In this document: piece by piece, positions 32,198-43,629 of the stretch
Position numbering within the stretch: the stretch's first letter is position 1
Layout of the letters: every line of letters starts with the position of its first letter
From: Nilaparvata lugens
Taxonomy: Eukaryota > Arthropoda > Insecta > Hemiptera > Delphacidae
Assembly: GCF_014356525.2 (NCBI RefSeq)
Contig: NC_052511.1
Coordinates: 9,568,638-9,632,637 of the forward strand
DNA length: 64,000 bases
Direction: 5' to 3'
Made by a program: the position numbers and the translations under genes
Notes under the pieces: generated by a model
Databases searched by the model: none
What the model was told of the DNA's origin: nothing
What the model saw: the letters and a program-made list of their open reading frames with translations, nothing else

Positions 32198-32625
32198 AAA
32201 AAAAATATATATATACTGATAATTTATAATTTATATACTGTTAATCATATTTGATTAACATAGTGTTGTTATCATTCGACAAAGCAGATATAGCGCTATC
32301 CTTTTTTACCCGCGCAATGTTGGAGGAGGACAGTGTGTGGGAGGATTAGTTGATAGGAGGTGAAAGGACCCATCGATGACCCATTATTGATTACTAACCT
32401 TATTGTTATTATTAAACATACAGGAAATCAAGCCCTTGCTTTGTTTATTACATTTTCGTTGGAGGGTTCCTTGCTAGGACCATTCAATGCTTTACAGCGT
32501 GGCTCTATTGTTTATCATCAAATAATGGTTCATTTAGTGGAGACATAAGTGTGACACTGGAATTCTTTCTCCATTAGTAGGGGAATGTCTCGTTTATTGT
32601 TGTGATGAGCCATTGGAGAAACTCT
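32198..32625. other. Unassigned DNA
   Basis: A 62-codon frame at 32360-32548 has no domain. Nothing else seen. Confidence 0.45.
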
Positions 32626-32639
32626 AGAAAAAGTATCAT

Positions 32640-33301
32640 TGTCAAAAAACCACTGATTTATTGATACTTAGAAAGACCGGTTTCGGTTATTACACCATTG
32701 TCAATCTCTGATAAACTAAAACTAAATACAAGAGCAACAGACTTTATACTATTAGGCGAGTACTGCTATTGGTCGAGGGCATTAACGCCCTAAATAACAA
32801 GAGTAATTAAGGAAAGTTCCCAGTATAGTTTAAATGACCAGATTCATTTCAACCAATACAACACTACGAATTTTAGTTTTATCATAAAATTGTAAGCATA
32901 CATTAGTCAATAGTTTTTCCATTTACATATCTGTTTTATTATCTTTCACACTTGTTTTCTTGGTTCTTATTTTGTACTGGAAGTAAATTTTATTAGCATG
33001 GCGATTCTGTTACTTAAGCCGCCATTTTGTCACACCGTTGAGTGGGAGGAGACTGTCTGGCTAGGCCAATGGCAGGCGTTCATGCCCTCGACCAATAGCA
33101 GTACTCGCCTAATAGTATAAAGTCTGCTGCTCTTGTATTTAGTTTTAGTTTATCAGAGATTGACAATGGTGTAATAACCGAAACCGGTCTTTCTAAGTAT
33201 CAATAAATCAGTGGTTTTTTTGACAATTTCTTAGTCTTTTTCATTCAATATGAATAATTACCACAATATCAACTCCTCAACTACACAAAAAGTGAAAAAA
33301 A
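32640..33301 (+). mobile_element. Family C element, most complete copy
   Basis: 662 bp. The left arm (32640-32790) and the right arm (about 33050-33290) are long inverted repeats with GGCGAGTACTGCTATTGGTC and its complement; ~260 bp of unrelated sequence lie between. The 3' end CTACACAAAAAGTGAAAAAA is A-rich. The 14-bp repeat AGAAAAAGTATCAT flanks it (32626-32639, 33302-33315). Fold-back structure, long target duplication, 5' truncation in other copies and the hammerhead-like motif together suggest a Penelope-like derivative; no protein is encoded. Confidence 0.85.
33155..33194 (+). ncRNA. Hammerhead-ribozyme-like motif (degenerate)
   Basis: Order seen: AGAGA (33155-33159), TTGACAA core, GGT-GTAATA-ACC hairpin, GAAA (33180-33183), CCGGTC, TTTCT (33190-33194). 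AGAGA and TTTCT can pair as stem I and the cleavage point would follow GGTC. Against the consensus CUGAUGA, C3 and G8 are replaced by U and A, a paired change that would weaken catalysis, and one extra U precedes stem II. Recurs in every family C arm of sufficient length. Activity doubtful; motif identity is inference. Confidence 0.35.
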
Positions 33302-33360
33302 AGAAAAAGTATCATCTATCTCTTCGCGTGTATGAATGAGATAGTTTTCCAAATGGACAC

Positions 33361-33660
33361 AGTTCAAGCGAATGCGCACTGGCCTTAGAAGATGTGAAGG
33401 TGTGATGTATGAATGGGGCTTTGCTGACTCTGCTGTATGTGAATGTGGCGCTCAGACACAGACAATCAATCATTCAATATTAGAATGCCCAATTTTTAAA
33501 TTTAATGGAAACCATGACGAGGTGCATCAAGCAACACCAAATTTCATCCATTGGCATGACACACTGAATTTAACTGTGACAGAAAATGATGTGATGTGCT
33601 CTATCTCATACGATAAATTTATAGTTTTCCAAATTATCAGTTAATAAATGTTGGTTTTGA
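33361..33660 (+). pseudogene. LINE 3' fragment, same family as 52990-55190
   Basis: The frame 33372-33644 encodes CECGAQTQTINHSILECPIF, matching CECGAETQTINHIMLECPIF near 55012-55070, and the nucleotide match continues to the ATGATGTGATGTxCTCxATC 3' end. Only the last ~90 codons remain. The Cx1C...H...C spacing is the C-terminal zinc-binding-like motif of such proteins. Confidence 0.85.
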
Positions 33661-35570
33661 AACATCAAATAGTGAAAATAGGATATAGTTCATCATTATG
33701 GAGTGAGCTGATAGGTTGTTGACTTGCCACCAGTAAGCCACCAGTTGAATACAGCATGGAGAAAAATCCTCAGTTCGAAATGAATGGATTCCTAAAATGT
33801 TCTCTAGCAACATCACGTTCTGATATTTTTTTATTCTATTCTCTTTCCAGATTGAAGTTCTAACATAATCAACGGTGATACATTATAGCATCTTAGATTT
33901 GAAATGAATTCAACAGAAGGTTCTTTGATATTATTAGATTTCATTCCTTTACATATATTTTTCGACTATACATTGTTTTCAATCAAAATAACTCTATCCG
34001 TATTCAAGTCTACCCGAGGTCACACAGAATTTTGAATTTTGCCACGTATCTAAATTATACAAAGTATCAGTTTGATTTGCTCTTATTATAGTTGAAGACA
34101 ATAATCATAATTCTTATCATACAATCCTGATACAATAAACAAATATGTTTAACATATAACCATGACTATGCAACATATCTGCACCACACCTCTGCCAATG
34201 TCATGTCTGTGCTCCATTCTAGGACTGCGAGCTAGAATCCAATAGAGCTCCAACCAATGGCAATGCTGGACGGACTCCTCAGTTACTATATCCCCATTTC
34301 CGAGGCCTGCACCAGACATAAGTGAAGTGCTCCTCAGTCCACACCTGTGGTGAGAAACTTTTCAACTTCTTTCCCCTTTCCTTCATTCCAATCTAGCTGT
34401 CTTTTTCTTACTTCTATCTTGAGAGATTTATTGGTTGGTGTAGCAAGGCGAGCTTGACGCTAGATTTATTTATGTTGGAGGCTTTGCCTGTAACTCGGTC
34501 TCTCTCTCGCTCTGTTTCTTCGTCTCTTTTTTTCAAAAACAAGAAAAACTCGAGCCGTCATACAGCAAGCGACTCCGACACTGAGCTACATCACAAACAT
34601 CTTTTGGATTTGATACTCTGGGAAGAAATTGGAAGAAAAATGATACGGAGAGGAATGATGGATACGAAGAAAAATAAGACTAGAAAAAGAGAGAACAAAG
34701 TGGATGAGACAAAACATTGGAATAATCGAAGATATGGAATAGAACAAATTTGACAATTTCTTAGTCTTTTCATTTGATAGAAGAAAATGTGTCCTTCGGT
34801 GATAGTTCTATATGAGATAGTCCTCTCTGAAATATTTCTATGATCATACTCACGAACTGGAAAACGAGTCTAATTGTAAGATCACAAGTAATTCGTATAA
34901 TTCTCACATTGGTTTCTTTCGGAGACCCTGTCTGATGGACTATTACTGGTTTTTCTGTATTTAGTACTTAGTTGTAATGAGATTTCCTCACTCATAATTA
35001 TCACAATTACCTTGGAATTCATCGAGAATTTCATTTTTCCAACAATAGACTATATATGGTTTCAACCTTTTCTCTTCACCTGTACAAACAAGCCCCTAGC
35101 AAGGCACCCACGATCAATCAAGAGCTCGTCAAAAAATCTCATCTAGCTTCATAAAACATTTATTCAACGAAACTTCCTAATAACTTGGGTTGGAGCGACG
35201 CGCGGGGGGAACAGGTGAATATTTATTGTGATTAAATTGACGTAGTAACAGGGAATGAGTAATATTCTCCCTAAAGGTGCGTCAGGTTAGCGCCGAGTGT
35301 ATTAGGGATGCAGGGAAAGTGGAGAACTCGAGATATGGGGTGTGAGTTGAGAGGTGTGGGGGTGGGGGGTGGTTGACAGAGATTAATTGGATTCATTTCA
35401 CGCCGTGGATCCCCCCCCACTCCTGCACAAACCCCGAAACCTACCGAAATACAGTATACACGCTGACTCTGGCACCCTTTTTCACTCCAACTACAAGCCC
35501 TGATGATTTAGCATCGCGCAATGTGGTTACCCCTGATTTATCACAACCCGAAAAGCGCGCCTGTCTCGAT
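33661..35570. other. Unassigned DNA with small fragments
   Basis: A ~28-bp piece of a family C arm lies at 34750-34778 (GACAATTTCTTAGTCTTTTC). A 99-codon frame at 34454-34753 is charged and low in complexity at its C-terminal half; no domain. The 35160-35570 part is GC-richer. No gene supported. Confidence 0.4.
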
Positions 35571-35579
35571 GTGTGGGTG

Positions 35580-36010
35580 ATGGGAGGTTAACTCGGAGTG
35601 CCTCCTCCGGAGGGAGAGAGAGGGTGATGGGAGGTGCCTCTGGAGAGAGCGAGAGAGTGATGGGAGGTGCATCCGGAGAGAGCAAGAGCGGAGGTGCCTT
35701 CGGGGGAAGAGAGAGGGTGATGGGAGGGTGCCTCTGGAATGAGCGAGACGGTGATAAGAGTGTCTCTGGAGTGAGCGAGAGAGTGATGGGAGTTGCCTCT
35801 GGAGTAAGCGAGAGAGTGATGGGAGGTGTCTCCAAAGGGAACGAGAGAGAGAGATAAGAGGTGCCTCCAGAGGAAGTGAGAGGATGATAGGATGTAACTC
35901 GAAGAGCCTCAGGAGAAAGCAAGAGGGTGACAGGAGGTTACTCGGAGAGCTTCAGGAGGGAGCGAGAGGGAAATAGGATGTAACTCGGAAAGCCTCAGGA
36001 GGAAGCGAGA
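35580..36010. repeat. 33-bp GA-rich minisatellite
   Basis: The consensus is GAGAGAGTGATGGGAGGTGC plus CTCTGGAGAGAGC, about eight diverged units, turning into a longer unit with GGATGTAACTCGGAAAGCCT beyond 35890. Because 33 is a multiple of 3, frames stay open on both strands (94 codons plus, 131 codons minus); the repeated peptides (RVMGGASGES / PPITLSLPPE) are then a by-product. Confidence 0.9.
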
Positions 36011-37480
36011 GGGTGGATACATCGAGAGGCGTTGTACGTGGAGCGGAGAAGCGACAACCGCGTTGTTGTAACATGTCGGGTAGTTTTGGCCAACTGTGCA
36101 GCTAGGATGCAAGATAGGCGGTCGGCCTCTCAATCACGCCTGCTTTCGATACCCTACTATTCTCAATTTACTTCCTGTACACGGTTACACTACTCTACAG
36201 GGTAACTGAATTTTCCACTGGTTTTCGTTCTCTTTCATTCCGTTGCTTTGGAAAATCGTTTATTGTAACTAATAGTACATCAATATTATTTCACCTGTTC
36301 TTGTGAAATATTTCGGTCTCATTCGGATAATCATAAAAATGATGTTAACTGACTCCTATTGTAATAAATTGTGAAAAAAAAACACAATAGATCGTTCTAG
36401 AACAATCAACTGTTTTTCTTAAGTACATTTTTGGTTGAGGATCGTTTATTTGTGCCCACAGTATTTGTTCACAGTGGGGAGGGGTCCAGGTTTGGACGCA
36501 GAATTCTGGGGGAGAGGGGGCCTGTGAATGAATATCAAATCCCAAAAAAGGTCAGCAGTGTTTAGATTGAGTACTGACGACATTTTGATATTTTCATTCC
36601 GATTCAAGGGGTTGGGGTAGCAGCTGAATTAGCTGAGTGTACGTAGTTCTTAACAAAAGAGAGTACATCACTGTGTAGGCCTACAAAGAGTATTAAATTG
36701 AGTATTCATGATACATTCTGCTAGAGTTGCAAATTTCATTTTGATGGAAAACAAAAATATTCTCTGAAATGTATTTGATTTGAGAAGATGTGGAGTTTTG
36801 AGTTTAACCCCAATTTCTGTTCTCACACCTGGCTTTGTTATTCATTGATTAATCGATTAAGTACTGAAAATGTGATTGGATAGCTCTTATACTAAACCCC
36901 TGGCCACCATATATTTAGGATTTTTTTCCAAATCTGATCAAATCGAGCTACTAAATTGTGTTTTTTTAAGACAATTTTGAATGTACTTTCAATTATATAC
37001 AGTTATTTGTAGGATGCTTCAACAATGATTTGGCCTGAGACAGTTATAACTCTAGAACCGGAATGATTTCTGACAAATCTTTTGGACAAGTATAGACGTA
37101 TATAACCAAGGCTATGAGGGCCTTTCCTATTATGCAGGCAATGAGACGAAAAACTGGAGTATATTCTTGACTCTTCATTAATTCTTCTAATATTCAAGCA
37201 CAGGAAACGGCTACAATAACTAATAAATAATGTCTGGCTTCATTCAAATCCTTGACCAATGAAAATATTGTTTCTGGTTGTTCTCTCAATATTTTCACAG
37301 AATGATCCAACTGTTGTTTCCGCTGCTTGCCTTCCAAACACGAGACATTGCTCTCAGACAACATCTCTCGAGAAAAATGACTGAATTCTTGTAGCTTCAG
37401 TCAGCCGAACAGATTTACGATGTTGGTCCAGGGGACCGACCTGACCAAGTTAGTTTTGGCCGCGATGCTATTGTAATTTT
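36011..37480. other. Unassigned DNA
   Basis: Open frames here are 64-66 codons and domain-free. No repeat recognised. Confidence 0.4.
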
Positions 37481-37945
37481 TATTCTCCTTATCTCTTTTC
37501 AAGATGAATGTTGTGTTCAGGAGACTCCTCTGTGACAAAGTGAGGAGGAAAAAAGAGGAAGAGAGAAATAAAAATAAGGGAATTGAACAAGAGGGAATCG
37601 GATTCATATGTGAGAAATTTCTCCATCCATCTTCTTCTTCTTTCATTCCTCTACCTTCCTCGTCATCTTCTTCTGCTTATTTTCCTCCTACTCTTACTTT
37701 TTATCATCTTCTTTTTCCTTTTGCTAAGATTCTCTGTTCCCTCTATCAATATTCTTTTCTCCCCTCCCTTTTTCTCATTTCCCTTCCTTCCCGTTTAACT
37801 TATCACCTTCTCATATTTCATCTATTTTTCATTAGTTTTTTCTACTGGATCTAGTTAACCCATTTTCATTCCAACACCTTCTCATACTGTTCCTATTTTT
37901 CCCAGTTCTCTCATTCAATCAATCAATCAATCAATCAATCACACA
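37481..37945. repeat. Pyrimidine-rich tract and (AATC)n
   Basis: 37620-37860 is nearly all C and T on the plus strand (for example CTTCTTCTTCTTTCATTCCT), giving low-complexity S/L/F/P frames up to 116 codons. A short TCAA/AATC array follows at 37911-37940. No gene supported. Confidence 0.8.
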
Positions 37946-38794
37946 ACCTTTATAATAACAATTGACTCTTGATGATTCCCTCAATACCGATACCGATATA
38001 CCGATACCCTCAATAATAATTCCTGGTCCAAGTTCCTGATACCTCGAAAAGATCTTGATAATTCAAAGAAAATCAATGTATTTTGCTACTCTCGATAGTA
38101 AAATACAGAGATTTTGACGACCACAACAAGCAATAATTTTTAAACTCCAATCTTGATAATTCGAACTATTGTGCAATGAGCTGTACAATATATAATAAAA
38201 CTATACAATAATTTGGAAGTATTTTCATTGAAGGATAGTGTATAAATGAAGTATGCTACTATTTTACAGTATTATTTGCTGCATGGTCAAACCTGCAAAA
38301 ACTTGGGTAATAGGCTATGTAATGCATTGACCTCATTTTCAGGGGAGTATTACAAGCATAATAAATAAGTCATTGAGAAGCACATAGATGTAGTGAAACT
38401 CAATTATTCCAAGCAGAGTAAAACCATAGACTCTTTCAACATAAAATACTAATTAGACCAATGTTTTTATTTTCTTATACTTTTATAATATGCTTTCCTT
38501 TGTCTTTGAATCCATTTATGATGTCATTCTTATTATTAATTTTTTTTTATTAATCATATTCATTCCACATTGATGATTTCCACTTCTCTATGCTGTGTTT
38601 CAACATTGGAAATACAGTAATCGTATGGAAAAATCCCCTCTCTTTTCTCACTCAAACTTTCAATGATACGAACTCTTGATAATTTGAAGTTTTTGTCTGG
38701 CCCCTTCAAATTTGTATTATCGAGAGTCAACTTAATTGTATCTCCTATTTTTTTAGGAGCATTTTCTTCTATAGTCCTTCGGTGATAGAACATA
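37946..38794. other. Unassigned DNA
   Basis: A 91-codon minus frame at 38560-38835 is cut by the family B element at its start; it contains KIGDTIKLTLDNTNLKGP but no domain I know. Nothing else. Confidence 0.4.
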
Positions 38795-38801
38795 GTTGTG
38801 G

Positions 38802-39076
38802 CATAGAGAAACATTAGCGTAAGTAGATATCCCATGGTATAGGGAATTTATGTCGCAACTTTTACTGTTATCTCAAGCCGATTACTGTCGATTCTTGTAA
38901 ATTTTTACTGTTTTGTTGGGGTGATAGTGTATGAATGGCACAATTTGAGAGACTACCAGCGTCACACAGCTTCATGGGAAAGAACTAAGTGAACTATCGG
39001 CTTGGGATAACAGTAAAAGTTGCGACATAAACGCCCTATACCATGGGATATCTACTTATGCTATCGTTTCTCTATG
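38802..39076. mobile_element. Family B element, intact (275 bp)
   Basis: Ends CATAGAGAAAC and GTTTCTCTATG are perfect 11-bp inverted repeats. Arms extend through GATATCCCATGGTATAGGG and AACTTTTACTGTTATC. The 7-bp repeat GTTGTGG flanks it (38795-38801, 39077-39083). No coding capacity. Confidence 0.95.
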
Positions 39077-39343
39077 GTTGTGGTCACTTGAAAATTAGAA
39101 ATCAAAAGTCCTTTTTTAATAAATATTTCCATTCCTCGATATATTCCACTTGAAAATAACTTTAATGCCGGAAAATGTTGTGAAAAATAAAAATAACAAT
39201 TCGAAAGTGTACTTTGATTTCTAATTATTATGTTAATACAAGTAACCCTGAATAAGAAAGTAAACATTGTATCATACTGTATTGGAGAATTATAAAATGA
39301 TATTCTGACTCATATTATAAACACCTTCTATGCATCAATTGAA

Positions 39344-39537
39344 TTTATAAAATAGAATTTGAGTACCCTTTAAAATTAATAAAATAATAAAACAAGAATA
39401 CAAATTGTAAGTTAACGTAACTGGTAAATGGTTACGTTACAATTGTATTCTTGTTTTATTATTTTATTAATTTTGAAGGGTACTATAATTCTATTTTATA
39501 AATACAAGAAGTAACCCTGAATTCATACATTTTAAAA
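39344..39537 (+). mobile_element. Family E fold-back element
   Basis: Inverted arms TTATAAAATAGAATTTGAGT and ACTATAATTCTATTTTATAA, inner arms ending at GTTAACGTAAC / GTTACGTTACAA, and the 3' end ACAAGAAGTAACCCTGAATT. Flanks GCATCAATTGAA (39332-39343) and GCATGAATTGAA (39538-39549) form a 12-bp target duplication with one mismatch. Noncoding. Confidence 0.82.
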
Positions 39538-39549
39538 GCATGAATTGAA

Positions 39550-40140
39550 ATTCATAAGTGAACCAGAGGTTATACATTCATTAATGATGTCTGAATCGAA
39601 GCCAAAATTCATTTTCGATGGAAACTTCAAAACTTATTTGTCCAAAATTATTACTAGTAATAACAGAATGGTGAATATGCTTATACAGAAAAGTGATATG
39701 CTTGAAAACTTACTCACTCTCTCATGACAGATTATAGCTCTCATTGCACCAACATTATTATCAATGGTGTGTGGTCCTAGAGATCATTAAGACTAATATT
39801 CCATCTCAGCGACAAAGTAATTCATGTCTGTGCCACCAGGGCGAGTAATGCAGTTGGAATAGACTTTATTTATTCCATTTGTAAGTTGGCCTGACGCCTA
39901 TTGTTCTATGCTTGTGCTGCATTCAGTCTTCAGCGAAAAATAATGTCGAATGCAGTTGAGTGAGCTATGTGCACTGCGTCTCTCTCATTTGGAGAGTGAG
40001 TAACTGAGCGTAAAACATTTTACAAGTTTTGGCATGAGCAGCCATTTTCTATCACATCTTTCTGTGAACGAAGTAAATCTTTGTGATTGATTACAACGGC
40101 CATTTGGCTCAAGAATATTGTAGAGTGAGTTGGGGTGTCT
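39550..40140. other. Unassigned DNA
   Basis: No gene. A 60-codon frame at 39545-39727 starts inside the duplicated flank of the family E element. Confidence 0.4.
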
Positions 40141-41229
40141 AGGGATGGGCATCGAAAGACAAAACATCGATGTTTTGAACATTTTTTTTCCACCTTAACA
40201 TCGATAAGTGAAAAACATCGAACAGTAAACATCGATGTATCGCCGTTTTTACGGATGATACTACGAAGACTATTATATCCTTAGAGTAACTCAGATAGTG
40301 AAATCAATTTCCTTTTACATGTACATGTAAAAGAAAGGGACAGAGCTTCTGAAAAGTAGTTAACAATAAAGGAATATTATTGATTGGCAGCAGCCAAACT
40401 AAAAGTTTATGAATTGTTTGTAGTTGTAGGTAATCAGACTTGACGTTTAGCAACGGAGACTGATATGTAATCGAATATGAAAAAGAATTTATTCTAAAAT
40501 ATTGTTTTATAGATTTGAATATTATTTGTTTAGTATAGAAGAAATTAAGACGGTATTCTTCTTTTGTCCTAATTTTGTAAAGATAATAAAGTTGAACTAA
40601 TAATATTACGTTTTTTGATGGATGATAAGAATGATAAAATAACCCTTTCAAGTAACAGTCTTTCGAATAATTGAAGTCAGGTTGTGACTAGAAAGATACA
40701 TCAACACTAGTTCACAAGATTTGTCATCTCCATCAGGAACCTCTCGGGATATCCTCGAAGATTCTGTCTTGGAATTTCATCCTAAGCTAATTTTAGCAAT
40801 CATTGATACTCATATCGTATTCATTCAATACCTGATAGTTTTATTTAGGAAATGAAAATGAATAAAGTTTTTTTATATGGATATCTACACCTCTTACAAT
40901 ACGAGGAACTATATTCCAGAGCTAGATTAATTGGTGTTAAACGTATGTTGAGGAAATTACTTGTAATAAGAAAAAACTCTTTCTTCCTAAGAAACGAAGA
41001 ATCCGACCTCTTATTGAATTCTAAATGAGTATTAGATCTAACCTTGACACGGGCCACAGAAGTTATGTAAATCTTCAAGAGTATCCAACAGTCTCACATA
41101 AAAATACAGAGAGCCTGATTGAAAAATTTCATTTAGTTGCGAAAAACATCGAATGACCGATGTCTAGGTAAAACCATCGATAAGTGAAAAACATCGAACA
41201 GTAAACATCGATATATCGATACCCATCCT
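40141..41229. mobile_element. Possible hAT-like non-autonomous element
   Basis: The left end GGGATGGGCATCG and the right end CGATATATCGATACCCATCC are inverted. A block ACATCGATAAGTGAAAAACA plus TCGAACAGTAAACATCGAT is present near both ends (40197-40242 and about 41170-41217). GGGATGGGxATCGAT-type termini are common in insect hAT elements, but no 8-bp duplication is visible because the right end lies in a later tandem duplication. Confidence 0.45.
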
Positions 41230-41579
41230 ATGTATTCCTAATCATTTCATTCAACAAAAGTTGAGAATCAGTAGTTGATACAACATTTCCAAATCACTTT
41301 GAACAGTCGATACGTCTTGGCCAGGCGCGCACTTGAACGAATCACAGGGGAGGAATTTTTGCCAATCGTTTACAACCTTGGACTAGATAAATCGTTCAAT
41401 CGAGCTACATTGGGGCCTACAGATTATTGCTCCCTTACGGGTCTTAAAAGATCTCGGACCGCTGAGTTCACAACTGCCTGAGAGTGTCTAAAGAATGCCA
41501 ATAAACTCGAAATGTAGGCCCGGAATCTATTTGATGAACTCTCAGACAAAAATTGGATAGGGTAGGCTACTATGATATT

Positions 41580-41710
41580 AAAAATAGAAAGAAGCAACAT
41601 GTTTCGGACATTGATGCCATTTTCAAGTCAAGCCCTTTTCAAAAAGGGTACTGGGATTTTTTATTTTTCTTTCTATTTTTATTCAAGTAGCCCTATACAG
41701 AAAAGAGATA
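41580..41710 (+). mobile_element. Family D element, left arm deleted
   Basis: It ends in CAAGTAGCCCTATACAGAAA and AGAGATA. The 13-bp repeat CTACTATGATATT flanks it (41567-41579, 41711-41723). Compared with 42685-42855 the ATCTCAGTACCC arm is missing. Confidence 0.85.
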
Positions 41711-42684
41711 CTACTATGATATTGTACAGGGATAGAGTAGTTAAGGGAATCAAAGTTGAGAGTTCAAGAAAATGAGATGAGGATATCAAAAGAAGCGTGA
41801 AAAGAGGAGATGAGAAGTACATAGAATGTTCTTATTTGAATGAGAGAATCAGGATGGTTTTATGAGCCCACCAAAATTTGAATCTTGTTTACATATTGAT
41901 CAATTGTTACAAAACTCGTGAGCAGCTTCTTGATACTCATATCGTATTCATTCAATACCTGATGGTTTTATTTAGGAAATGAAAATGAATAAAGTTTTTT
42001 TTAAATGGATATCTACACCTCTTATAATACGAGGACCTATATTCCATAGCTACATTTATTGGTGTTAAACGTATGTTGAGGAAATCACTTGTAATTAGAA
42101 AAAACTCTTTCTTCCTAAGAAACGAAGAATCAGACCTCTTATTCAATTCTACATGAGTATTCAACCTTGACACGGGTCACAGAAGTTATGTAAATCTTCA
42201 AGAGAATCCAAGAGCCTGATTGAAAAATTTCATTTAGTTGCAAGAAACATCGAATGACCGGTGTCTAGGTGAAACCATCGATAAGTGAAAAACATCGAAC
42301 AGTAAACATCGATAAATCGATACCCATCCTATGTATTCCTAATCATTTCATTCAACAAAAGTTGAGAATCAGTTTATAGTTGATACAACATTTCCAAATC
42401 ACTTTGAACAGTCGATACGTCTTTGCCAGGCTCGCACTTGAACGAATCACAGGGGAGGAATTTTTGCCAATCGTTTACAACCTTGGACTAGATAAATCGT
42501 TCAATCGAGCTACATTGGGGCCTACAGATTATTGGTCCCTAATGGGTCTTAAAAGATCTCGGACCGCTGAGTTCACAACTGCCTGAGAGTGTCTAAAGAA
42601 TGCCAATAAACTCGAAATGTAGGCCCGGAATCTATTTGATGAACTCTCAGACAAAAATTGGATAGGGTAGGCTACTATGATATT

Positions 42685-42855
42685 AAAAATAGAAAGAAAA
42701 ATAAAAAATCTCAGTACCCTTTTTGAATTATTTAATCACAACATGTTTCGGACATTGATGCCACTTTCAAATCAAGCCCTTTTCAAAAAGGGTACTGGGA
42801 TTTTTCATTTTTCTTTCTATTTTTATTACAAGTAGCCCTATACAGAAAAGAGATA
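42685..42855 (+). mobile_element. Family D element, both arms present
   Basis: Inverted arms AAAAATCTCAGTACCCTTTT and AAAAAGGGTACTGGGATTTT, loop with ACATGTTTCGGACATTGATG, 3' end AGTAGCCCTATACAGAAAAG. The right copy of the target duplication has decayed (ACTATGATAATG). Duplicated together with its surroundings from 41580-41710, or vice versa. Confidence 0.85.
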
Positions 42856-43076
42856 CTATGATAATGTTCAGGGATAGAGTAGTTAAGGGAATCAAAGTTG
42901 AGAGTTCGAGAAAATGAGATGAGGATATCAAAAGAAGCGTGATTAGAGGAGATGAGAAGTACATAGAATGTTCTTATTTGAATGAGAGAGTCAGGATGGT
43001 TTTATGAGCCCACCAAAATTTGAATCTTGTTTACATATTGATCAATTGTTGCGAAATTCGTGTGCAGTTTCTTGAT

Positions 43077-43456
43077 AGTCAAAAAATGTGGGTTCCATTA
43101 TTGATGATTACAAACGTCAAAGTATTTCGAGATCATTATGCTGAATCTTCAAATTGTAATAAATGAATGTATTATTGAAAAAAATATGTATACGATTATA
43201 ATATCACAGACATCAACATTGAGTTAGAATGAAAGAATGAGTCTAGTGTTCAAAACGAGCTTGATTCAACGATCAACGTTCAAGCACAGAATACAAAATA
43301 ATATATTTATACATTTATATATTTAATACGTATGCTATATTTGTAATCTGTGGTGCAAGATTGTTACAACAGGCAAACCATTACCAAGCTAAGTTTCTAC
43401 TAAGACTAGAAAGAATATCTTCAAATATTCATCTCAATATATTATTGTGATATTTA
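43077..43456. other. Unassigned DNA
   Basis: AT-rich, with TATATTTATATA-like runs. Nothing recognised. Confidence 0.45.
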
Positions 43457-43543
43457 TAGTTTTAATCTGTGAATTAACATATATATTTTGTATGTCTCTG
43501 TCATAATAATATTGGTGGAATTGCTCAAGAGTTCAACTGTAGT

Positions 43544-43629
43544 CGTTAGGTCATGTCAGAGGCCCTGAAATTGATCAACTCTGACACCAGACCTGAGCCA
43601 GCCAGGTCACACGATATTATTATTATTAT
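43544..43629 (+). mobile_element. 5'-truncated SINE
   Basis: It matches the body and tail of the SINE at 31175-31501 (AGGTCATGTCAGAGGCCCTG, CTCTGACACCAGACCTGAGC, short ATT tail) with a ~14-bp internal deletion. The repeat AACTGTAGT flanks it (43535-43543, 43630-43638). The duplicate locus at 45911-46960 shows the empty site. Confidence 0.93.

Larger units (their letters stand above)
40803..43076. repeat. 1.13-kb tandem duplication
   Basis: Copy 1 is about 40803-41930 and copy 2 about 41931-43076. They share everything from ATTGATACTCATATCGTATT to ATATTGATCAATTGTT with a few percent differences, including a 68-codon frame (41275-41481, 42380-42586: RALERITGEEFLPIVYNL) of unknown meaning. Copy 1 lacks ~50 bp of the left arm of the family D element that copy 2 retains. 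Confidence 0.93.

Noticed and set aside
34454..34753. 99-codon charged protein
   Set aside because: Low-complexity K/R/E-rich C-terminal half, no domain, ends in a family C fragment.
35527..35922. 131-codon repetitive minus-strand protein (PPITLSLPPE repeats)
   Set aside because: Produced by a 33-bp minisatellite; the plus strand is open as well.
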